A DNA stretch of 19,059 nt from an uncultured Oscillospiraceae bacterium. Its GTDB lineage: Bacteria > Bacillota > Clostridia > Oscillospirales > Oscillospiraceae. The position numbers and the translations under genes are program-made. The notes beneath the pieces are model-generated. The model saw nothing but the letters and a program-made list of their open reading frames with translations. It had not been told where the DNA came from and ran no database searches. Each line of letters begins with the position of its first letter. The first letter of the stretch is position 1. The stretch spans positions 1 to 19,059 of the forward strand of contig CAAFMK010000177.1 in assembly GCA_900763995.1 (NCBI GenBank), given 5' to 3'. This document shows positions 14,471 to 19,059 of the stretch, in pieces.

Positions 14471-15334
14471 TTAAACCCGGTAGATCAGTCCCACCAGGTT
14501 GGGGCCGGCATTGATGGAGATCACGCCGCCGATGGGGTACTCCAGGGCGGCCTCGTCCCCCAGCTCAGTGTGACACAGCTGGGTCAGGCGGGTGCTCTGC
14601 TCCTGGTTGTTGCCCCGGATCAGCAGATAGGGGGTGCCGGGTCTGCGCTCCTTTTTGCACTGATCCACCAGGGTTGTAAGGACATTTTTTTCTCCACGCA
14701 CCTTAGAGAGCACCTTGGATTCCCCATCCACAAAGGTCATCAGGGGCTTTAGGCCCAGGGCCTCCCCCATAAAGGCGGCGGCAGCCGAGACACGACCGGA
14801 CTTTTTGGCAAAGCGGAGATCCATGGGGGCAAAGAGTACCCGGACATGGGCCAGCCAGTCGTTTATAAAGTCCACCACCTCCTGGGCCTGAGCCCCGTCA
14901 GCGGCCATTCTGGCCCCCTCTACCACCGCCCAGCCATAGCCCATGGTGTAAAGCTTGGAGTCGATCACATGGATGTGAAAGGTCTCTTTTGCCTGGGGAT
15001 GTTCCTCATAAAACTCCCCTCTGGCCTGAATGGCGTTGGCGTAGGTGGCGGAGCCCTTAGAATTGATAGAGGTGTGGATAAGGTCGGTATAGCCCTCCAC
15101 CCAGGCTGTCTCAAAGCACTGGAGAAAGGTGAAGGTGTTCAGCTGGGAGTGGGTGGGGATCTGTGGAGCGGAGAGTAGCAGATCATAAAACTGATCTGGC
15201 ATCAGATCAACGCCATCTAAAATTTCGTGATCACCCACGGCAATGGGGAAAGGGAGCATCTGGATGGAGAGCTCCTCACGCAGTTCCGCTGGAATGTCAG
15301 CGGCGGAGTCCGTTGTAAAATGAATGCGGGCCAT
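14471..15334 (-). CDS. DegV family fatty-acid-binding protein
   Basis: A 287-residue cytosolic protein of the DegV/FakB family. These bind a fatty acid and, in characterised cases, present it to a FakA kinase for phosphorylation. The opening TDSAADIP motif (about residues 8-15) and the THSQLNTFTFLQCFE segment (about 61-75) are present. The fatty-acid/phosphate-binding ISSK-like region appears as HTSINSKGSATYANA (about 87-101). RFAKKSGRVSAAAAFMGEALGLKPLM (about 174-199) and the GPNLVGLIYRV C-terminus complete the family pattern. The AAGGAGGT ribosome binding site is strong. No fakA gene is in the window. It is a single-gene unit with its own promoter (15404-15432), a palindrome in the leader and its own terminator. 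Confidence 0.94.
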   Translation of the reverse strand: MARIHFTTDSAADIPAELREELSIQMLPFPIAVGDHEILDGVDLMPDQFYDLLLSAPQIPTHSQLNTFTFLQCFETAWVEGYTDLIHTSINSKGSATYANAIQARGEFYEEHPQAKETFHIHVIDSKLYTMGYGWAVVEGARMAADGAQAQEVVDFINDWLAHVRVLFAPMDLRFAKKSGRVSAAAAFMGEALGLKPLMTFVDGESKVLSKVRGEKNVLTTLVDQCKKERRPGTPYLLIRGNNQEQSTRLTQLCHTELGDEAALEYPIGGVISINAGPNLVGLIYRV

Positions 15335-15360
15335 TTAGGTGTGACCTCCTTATTGGTACG

Positions 15361-15372
15361 GGTTTACAAACC
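15361..15372. promoter_or_regulatory. Palindrome in the degV leader
   Basis: GGTTTACAAACC is a perfect 5-2-5 palindrome. It sits about 25-35 nt downstream of the predicted degV transcription start and 27 nt upstream of the ATG, where a repressor could bind. The cognate regulator is unknown. Confidence 0.3.
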
Positions 15373-15403
15373 ATAAAAACGCTTCAAAGGAAACAATCAG
15401 CCT

Positions 15404-15432
15404 ATTATGACAGAGCCATCAAAGCTTGTCAA
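15404..15432 (-). promoter_or_regulatory. Promoter of the degV-like gene
   Basis: On the minus strand a consensus TTGACA (15432-15427) and CATAAT (15409-15404) are separated by 17 bp. The gene therefore has its own promoter, just after the DUF896 gene. Confidence 0.8.
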
Positions 15433-15443
15433 TGTGCGGGGGA

Positions 15444-15671
15444 TCAGGATTTCCCGCCAGAGGGGTCAGGCTTGAAGCCCAGTTTCTTTCGGGTGCCATC
15501 TGGGTACTGGATATAGGTGTTGTCCAGCTGGGCAGTGAGGCTGCGCTTATAGGCGTCGATATACTCCCGGCGGAGGATATCCCGCTCGGCCAGTTCCTCC
15601 TCGGTCAGGCCCTGCTCGGTTTTGGCCTTTCGGGCCAGTTCGTTGATGCGATCAATTTTATACTGTTCCAT
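15444..15671 (-). CDS. DUF896 (YnzC/UPF0291) family protein
   Basis: A 75-residue soluble protein. The family motif is clear: KIDRINELARKAKTEQGLTEEE (about residues 5-26), a helical hairpin, then REYIDAYKRSLTAQLDNTYI (about 35-54) and a basic tail ending in a K/D-rich stretch. In Bacillus the relative YnzC lies in an SOS-induced operon; its molecular role is undefined. The ATG at 15671 has a GAAAGGA ribosome binding site. An in-frame open frame extends far upstream through ylmH in another frame, and that is a shadow. The gene lies 68 bp after the ylmH stop on the same strand with no hairpin between them, so co-transcription is likely. Confidence 0.92.
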   Translation of the reverse strand: MEQYKIDRINELARKAKTEQGLTEEELAERDILRREYIDAYKRSLTAQLDNTYIQYPDGTRKKLGFKPDPSGGKS

Positions 15672-15739
15672 AGTGTCCTTTCTTCCTGTGTCCAATGTGT
15701 TGGGTATGATACATCTGAACTCGTACGGTGTTGTCTTTT

Positions 15740-16540
15740 CTATAGATACCGCTCCAGCACCAGCATGGTACGGCCCTTTTTTGACTGTCCAGGCACCTCT
15801 TTGACCACACACTTGCCAAATCCACGGCAGGTGAGGGTGTCCCCCTCCTCCACAGCTCTGTCCCCCTTGAGACACTCCCGGTGGTTGAGGGAGACCTTGC
15901 CCGATGAGATCAGGGCAGATGCCTTGGAGCGGGACATGGAAAACCCGGCTGCCACCACCGCATCCAAGCGGGGGGTAGCCACGGTGTCCCGAATGGTCTT
16001 GATCTGAGGAGGTCTGGGGGAGAGGGCAGACAGGGGGATCTGGGTCAGGCTGACCTTCCAACGCCCGGCCTGGCTCCACTGGGAGAGGAGGATGGAGACA
16101 GTTTCTGCCATGGTTACCACCTGAAAAATCCCCGGCTGTGGAAACAAAATATCCCCCAGCTTCTCCCGGGTCAACCCCAGCCCCATGAGAGAGCCTAAAA
16201 TATCCCGGTGGGACAGGGAGGCATCTGGAGAGCATTTCCCCTCTACTGCTGACAGGGGGCCCTCCGGGTCGGCAAGGAAATCCTCTGGCTCCTGCCAGTC
16301 GGGGAGAAAGGCACACACCGTCCGTTCCGCATCGGAGAAGCCGCCCCAGAACAGATGCCGGGGATGACCCCAGGCGGACAGAAGGTCTGTGACACAGGCC
16401 CGCTCCCCAGGGGATAAAAAGGCGGTGTGGGCGGGGACACCACGGTTTTGGGCCAGCTCCAGCTTATCCAGCGTTCTGGCCAGAAGCACCCGCTCATCCC
16501 CGGTGTGTGCGCAGCGGTCCAGCAGCTCTTTTTTGGTCAT
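15740..16540 (-). CDS. ylmH: YlmH-like S4-domain RNA-binding protein
   Basis: A 266-residue protein. The N-terminal half is typical of YlmH: TFLSPGER-like FLSPGERACV, GGFSDAERTVCAFLPDW (about 66-82), SHRDILGSLMGLGLTREKLGDI (about 110-131). A C-terminal S4 domain covers about 190-250 (RLDAVVAAGFSMSRSKASALISSGKVSLN). YlmH is a paralogue of the ribosome-quality-control factor RqcP. In Bacillus it can act on stalled large ribosomal subunits; its usual locus is the ftsZ-sepF-divIVA cluster. None of those neighbours is here, which is common in clostridia but notable. The ATG has a GGGAGG ribosome binding site with short spacing. The promoter at 16573-16601 is near consensus. The gene is divergent from the thiT riboswitch and followed by the DUF896 gene. 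Confidence 0.9.
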   Translation of the reverse strand: MTKKELLDRCAHTGDERVLLARTLDKLELAQNRGVPAHTAFLSPGERACVTDLLSAWGHPRHLFWGGFSDAERTVCAFLPDWQEPEDFLADPEGPLSAVEGKCSPDASLSHRDILGSLMGLGLTREKLGDILFPQPGIFQVVTMAETVSILLSQWSQAGRWKVSLTQIPLSALSPRPPQIKTIRDTVATPRLDAVVAAGFSMSRSKASALISSGKVSLNHRECLKGDRAVEEGDTLTCRGFGKCVVKEVPGQSKKGRTMLVLERYL

Positions 16541-16572
16541 AGATCCTCCCTTGATTTTGGATAGATAGTTCG

Positions 16573-16601
16573 ATTATACGCTATCTCCCGCCCCATTGCA
16601 A
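16573..16601 (-). promoter_or_regulatory. Promoter of ylmH
   Basis: On the minus strand TTGCAA (16601-16596) and a consensus TATAAT (16578-16573) are separated by exactly 17 bp. Transcription would start about 26 nt upstream of the ylmH ATG. Confidence 0.8.
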
Positions 16602-16633
16602 GCGGGGGATGGGGAGAGGGCTCATGGGGCGGG
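16587..16633. repeat. Inverted repeat in the ylmH/thiT divergent region
   Basis: CCCGCCCCAT (16587-16596) and its exact inverse complement ATGGGGCGGG (16624-16633) are separated by 27 nt. One arm lies in the ylmH promoter spacer, touching its -35 box; the other ends 7 bp upstream of the thiT -35 box. It could be a shared operator, but its role is unknown. Confidence 0.4.
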
Positions 16634-16640
16634 GTTACCC

Positions 16641-16669
16641 TTGACAAATATCCGGTGTGCCGATACAAT
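16641..16669 (+). promoter_or_regulatory. Promoter of the thiT riboswitch transcript
   Basis: A consensus TTGACA (16641-16646) and TACAAT (16664-16669) are separated by 17 bp. Transcription would begin about 20 nt before the riboswitch aptamer. Confidence 0.85.
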
Positions 16670-16696
16670 AGAGAGCCGAACCGTAGCACAATCGAA

Positions 16697-16797
16697 CACA
16701 GGGGCGCTGGAAGCACAGTTTCCGGCTGAGATGCGAGACAGACACAGCGGTCTCCGGTCCCTTAAACCTGATCCGGGTAATGCCGGCGTAGGAAGTG
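16697..16797 (+). ncRNA. TPP riboswitch (THI element) aptamer
   Basis: The conserved thiamine pyrophosphate aptamer blocks appear in order. AGGGGCGCTGG marks the P2 start, GGCTGAGATG the pyrimidine-sensing core (from about 16724), a variable P3 arm follows, and CCCTTAAACCTGATC comes at about 16759-16773. The P4/P5 part ends with GGGTAATGCCGGCGTAGGAAGTGG. The CTGAGA and ACCTGATC...TAATGCC...CGTAGGAAGTGG signatures are diagnostic. It precedes a thiamine transporter gene. In known examples TPP binding turns expression off. Confidence 0.95.
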
Positions 16798-16824
16798 GAA
16801 GAGAGATTTGTCGTCGTCTCATCT

Positions 16825-16864
16825 AAGACCGCACTACACCCGTCCGGATGTACTGCGGTATCTT
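16825..16864 (+). promoter_or_regulatory. Hairpin between riboswitch and thiT (candidate expression platform)
   Basis: AAG plus ACCGCA (16825-16833) pairs with TGCGGT (16854-16859) plus CTT (16862-16864). An inner TACA/TGTA stem (16835-16838 with 16849-16852) completes it. The hairpin ends 8 nt before the thiT ribosome binding site. The following sequence (ACTTTATGG) has no real T run, so termination is doubtful. Confidence 0.5.
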
Positions 16865-16884
16865 ACTTTATGGAGGAATATGAG

Positions 16885-17487
16885 ATGACAGAAGAAAAAC
16901 AGGTATTCACCAAGCGGCTGGTCACCCGGCGGCTGGTGGAGAGCGCAGTGATGGTGGCCATTGGCACCGTGCTGTCCATGTTCGATTTTCAGGGCCCCTG
17001 GGCACTGGGCGGGGGGATCACCTTTTGCTCTATGCTGCCTCTGGTGCTGGTGTCCTGGCGGCACGGCTGTGTCTGGGGCACCTTTACCGCCTTTGTGTAC
17101 AGCCTGATCCAGACGCTGCTTGGTATGTCCAATGTGCAGTATGCGGACAAGGTGTCCACTGCGATTTTGATTATTTTGTTTGACTATATTATCGCCTATT
17201 CAGTCATCGGATTGGCCGCTATGTTTAAGGGCCGGCTGAACCATCCAAAGGTGGAGCTGGTGCTGGGCATTGTGGTCACCTTCCTGGCCCGGCTGGGGTG
17301 CCACTTCATCTCCGGCGTCATAGTGTGGGAAGTGATGTGGCCCAATGAGCTGGGCTGGGCCGCCCCCATCTGGTCCATCAGCTACAATGCCAGCTACATG
17401 GTACCTGAGATCCTGATCACCAGTCTGGTGGCTGTATTGAGCTATTCAGCCCTTTCCCGGTACTATCAGGGCGAGGATCTACACTGA
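16885..17487 (+). CDS. thiT: Thiamine ECF transporter substrate-binding component ThiT
   Basis: A 200-residue, six-helix S component of an energy-coupling factor transporter. It captures thiamine and works with shared EcfA/A'/T subunits, which are not in this window. ThiT family signatures are visible: GGGITFCSMLPLVLVSWRHG (about 48-67), then RLGCHFISGVIVW (about 135-147) and the SISYNASYMVPEILI segment (about 164-178). These contain the His, Trp, Tyr and Asn positions that hold thiamine in the Lactococcus structure. The gene follows a TPP riboswitch, which independently confirms thiamine specificity. I chose ATG 16885: it has GGAGG 8 nt upstream, whereas the in-frame ATG at 16870 overlaps that ribosome binding site. 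The HAD phosphatase gene starts 36 bp downstream without a terminator. Confidence 0.95.
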   Translation: MTEEKQVFTKRLVTRRLVESAVMVAIGTVLSMFDFQGPWALGGGITFCSMLPLVLVSWRHGCVWGTFTAFVYSLIQTLLGMSNVQYADKVSTAILIILFDYIIAYSVIGLAAMFKGRLNHPKVELVLGIVVTFLARLGCHFISGVIVWEVMWPNELGWAAPIWSISYNASYMVPEILITSLVAVLSYSALSRYYQGEDLH

Positions 17488-17523
17488 GCCCTCCAGACTG
17501 TGGGGGCGGAAAGAGAGGCCCCT

Positions 17524-18330
17524 ATGGGGAAATTTGATGGCCTTTTGCTGGCCAGCGACTTTGACGATACCTTGTATGACCGCAGCTTTCGCATTCCAGA
17601 ACGGAATTTAGAAGCCATTGCATATTTTACCAGCCATGGCGGGTATTTTACTGTGGCCACTGGTCGGGCGCACCGCACCTTTGCCCCCTATGCCCATCTG
17701 GTTCCCATGAACGCCCCGGCGGTACTGTCCAACGGGGCGGCCATCTATGACTTTGCCAAAGGTGAGGTGGTGGAACAGACTACTCTCTCCCCGCTGGCCC
17801 AAGCAGATTTTGGGGCAATGATGGCCCAGCTGCCATCCCTGTCCATAGAGGCATACCACGGGGAGGATATTTATATCTGGAACCCCAATGAGATCACCTA
17901 TGCCCATATGAAAAAAGTCAACTGTGACTACACCCTGTGTCCAGTGGAGGAGATGCCCACTCCCTGGGTCAAGGTGCTCTTCCACCAGGAGCATGGGATC
18001 CTGCTGGCGGCACGGAAGTATCTGATGGACAACTGCGGCAATCGGTATGAGGCCATCTTCTCCAACCCCTATTATTTGGAAATCACCCATCAGGGGAGCA
18101 CAAAGGGTGGGATGGTGGCCAAATTGGCACAGATGCTGGGGGTGGAGGCAGAGCATATCTACTGCGTGGGGGACAATCAGAACGACATCCCCATGTTGGA
18201 GAGATCTGCTATCCCATTTGCACCGGCAAACTGTGCCCCAGAGGTAAGAGACTGGGGTGCCCAGGTGCTGTGTCACTGCAATGACGGAGTCATTGGGGAC
18301 ATCGTGGAACTTTTGGACAAAAAATATTAA
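17524..18330 (+). CDS. Cof-type HAD-superfamily phosphatase
   Basis: A 268-residue cytosolic haloacid-dehalogenase-type hydrolase of the Cof (IIB cap) subfamily. Motif I is SDFDDT, with nucleophile Asp12 and acid/base Asp14. Motif II is in the ATGRAH segment (about 45-50), a motif III Lys lies in TKGGMVAKLAQMLG (about 193-206), and motif IV is GDNQNDIPML (about 216-225). Relatives dephosphorylate sugar phosphates, flavin or pyrimidine phosphates. Escherichia coli Cof acts on the thiamine precursor HMP pyrophosphate. ATG 17524 has an AGAGAGG ribosome binding site; an in-frame GTG at 17500 is not well placed. The gene lies 36 bp after thiT, under the same TPP riboswitch transcript, and a strong terminator closes the unit. 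A thiamine-related phosphatase role is therefore a reasonable inference, not shown. Confidence 0.92.
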   Translation: MGKFDGLLLASDFDDTLYDRSFRIPERNLEAIAYFTSHGGYFTVATGRAHRTFAPYAHLVPMNAPAVLSNGAAIYDFAKGEVVEQTTLSPLAQADFGAMMAQLPSLSIEAYHGEDIYIWNPNEITYAHMKKVNCDYTLCPVEEMPTPWVKVLFHQEHGILLAARKYLMDNCGNRYEAIFSNPYYLEITHQGSTKGGMVAKLAQMLGVEAEHIYCVGDNQNDIPMLERSAIPFAPANCAPEVRDWGAQVLCHCNDGVIGDIVELLDKKY

Positions 18331-18410
18331 AAGATACCGTCAGCTTGTAATATGTTGAAGTGACACCAATAGTGAGACAATGGGTTGAATATAAAATTGT
18401 TTAAGCGACC

Positions 18411-18453
18411 GAAAGGGCCTGCTGTCTGCGCAAAGCAGATAGTAGGCCCTTTC
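18411..18453 (+). terminator. Strong intrinsic terminator of the thiT-HAD unit
   Basis: A 19-bp stem (18411-18429 with 18435-18453) contains only two G-T wobbles, has a GCAAA loop and is followed by ATTTTG. It lies about 80 bp after the HAD stop. Confidence 0.85.
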
Positions 18454-18720
18454 ATTTTGCCCTGATTTGTTTGTTGTATGGGAGTGTACATCGTTTCGGG
18501 GATTTCTCTGTGGGGTGAGGGGGCGTACAGCTTCCACCTTGTAGAGAGGGTGGATCTGGCACACAGCGCCCTCCCGATTGAGAAAAGGAGGGAGAGACCA
18601 TGTGGTGATCCAGCGCTATAGACCCTGTAGGGCTTGATGGGGAGCAGAGCATGATCTGGGAAGGGAGAGTGAAGTGCCAGAGATGACAGTATATTTGGAG
18701 AAAAAGGTGGTGATGTCATA
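18454..18720. other. 267-bp stretch with no convincing gene, several short stems
   Basis: I see no gene that I can support. Short stems are present. TCCACC/GGTGGA (18533-18538 with 18549-18554) is enclosed by a GAGGGGGCG/CGCCCTC arm pair, and CCCTCC/GGAGGG follows. The last 15 bases hold the ribosome binding site for the XhlA-like gene (AAGGTGGTG at about 18705). It may be a phage leader or degraded phage sequence. Confidence 0.4.
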
Positions 18721-19053
18721 GTGGATAAATGCAGCATTGATCCCCAGCAAAAGTGTATGGGAGCGGCAAAAGTCATGCTGCTGGAGCGGCGGATTCAGGA
18801 TCTGGAGGAGTGGAGAACCACCTCCAGAAAGTTCCACAGTGATTTCTACGACTGGCAGCGGAGACAGATCGCCCGGGATGCCCGGCTGGATACACAGCTG
18901 TCCACCATGAACCAGAACATTGACAAGGTCATTGCCTGGCAGGAACAGCAGCAGACCAAGCCCGCCAAACGGCTGGATGCCATTGTGGACAAGCTGGTCT
19001 GGGCGGTGCTGGCCGCTGTGGCGGCGTTCATTCTGGGCCGGATGGGCCTGTAG
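18721..19053 (+). CDS. XhlA-like phage lysis/holin-associated protein
   Basis: A 110-residue protein with the architecture of phage hemolysin XhlA-type proteins. A charged N-terminal coiled-coil region covers about residues 16-80 (LLERRIQDLEEW..., then TQLSTMNQNIDKVIAWQEQQ). A KPAKRLDAIVDKL linker follows, and one C-terminal transmembrane helix (about 89-108) ends in LGRMGL. In PBSX-like phages XhlA acts with a holin and an endolysin in host lysis. The start is GTG at 18721, overlapping the TAG at 18719-18721, with AAGGTGGTG upstream. The gene is complete and intact, ending 6 bp from the window edge. No tail genes precede it, so this could be the edge of a prophage or an isolated lysis gene. 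The phage origin is inferred from family resemblance. Confidence 0.75.
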   Translation: MDKCSIDPQQKCMGAAKVMLLERRIQDLEEWRTTSRKFHSDFYDWQRRQIARDARLDTQLSTMNQNIDKVIAWQEQQQTKPAKRLDAIVDKLVWAVLAAVAAFILGRMGL

Positions 19054-19059
19054 TGGGCC

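Noticed and set aside
18478..18621. 47-codon ORF upstream of the XhlA-like gene
   Set aside because: There is no ribosome binding site, no hydrophobic or family pattern, and a length easily reached by chance.

Overview
This window looks like a core-genome segment of an anaerobic gut clostridium, most likely in the Oscillospiraceae/Flavonifractor-Pseudoflavonifractor neighbourhood. The reasons are the mid-to-high GC coding sequence, strong AGGAGG-type ribosome binding sites, a glutamate dehydrogenase very close in sequence to the Clostridium symbiosum enzyme, and a clostridial set of neighbours (ThiT with a TPP riboswitch, YlmH, DegV, DUF896, YtvI-like permease, MepA-like MATE pump). The family-level placement is inference. 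There are 17 convincing protein genes. I see no rRNA, tRNA, CRISPR array or insertion sequence.

Layout. 1-3360 (+): release factor 3 (prfC) with its own promoter and a folded leader, then a MATE efflux pump. 3373-7166: a compact divergent module with inverted repeats at both ends. Leftward it holds a MerR-family effector-binding regulator (4643-3828) followed by an unrecognised three-helix membrane protein (3768-3373). Rightward it holds a YitT-family membrane protein and a YtcJ-like amidohydrolase. Between the two arms lies a promoter with the long 19-bp spacer diagnostic of MerR control, filled by a perfect dyad. 7194-8546 (-): glutamate dehydrogenase. 8797-9898 (-): a PspC-domain miniprotein followed by a two-domain GNAT acetyltransferase. 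10059-11237 (-): a DEAD-box RNA helicase with a long structured leader. 11529-12938 (-): a membrane-anchored HtrA-type protease whose promoter carries an 11-bp-period direct repeat. 13097-14269 (-): an AI-2E/YtvI family permease. 14471-15334 (-): a DegV lipid-binding protein. 15444-16540 (-): YlmH followed by DUF896. 16641-18453 (+): a promoter, a TPP riboswitch, the thiamine ECF component ThiT and a Cof-type HAD phosphatase, closed by a strong terminator. 18454-18720 has no convincing gene. 18721-19053 (+): an XhlA-like phage lysis-associated protein, which suggests that a prophage or its remnant begins at the right edge.

How the genes work together. Most of the window is housekeeping (translation termination and rescue, RNA remodelling, envelope quality control, ammonia assimilation, thiamine salvage) in short transcription units. 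The most interesting unit is the MerR/YitT/amidohydrolase/small-membrane-protein divergon. It reads as a ligand-gated uptake-and-hydrolysis or efflux system with no assigned substrate. The second is the riboswitch-controlled pairing of a thiamine transporter with a HAD phosphatase. Regulatory calls rest on reading of promoter boxes and stems by eye; no folding or database search was run.
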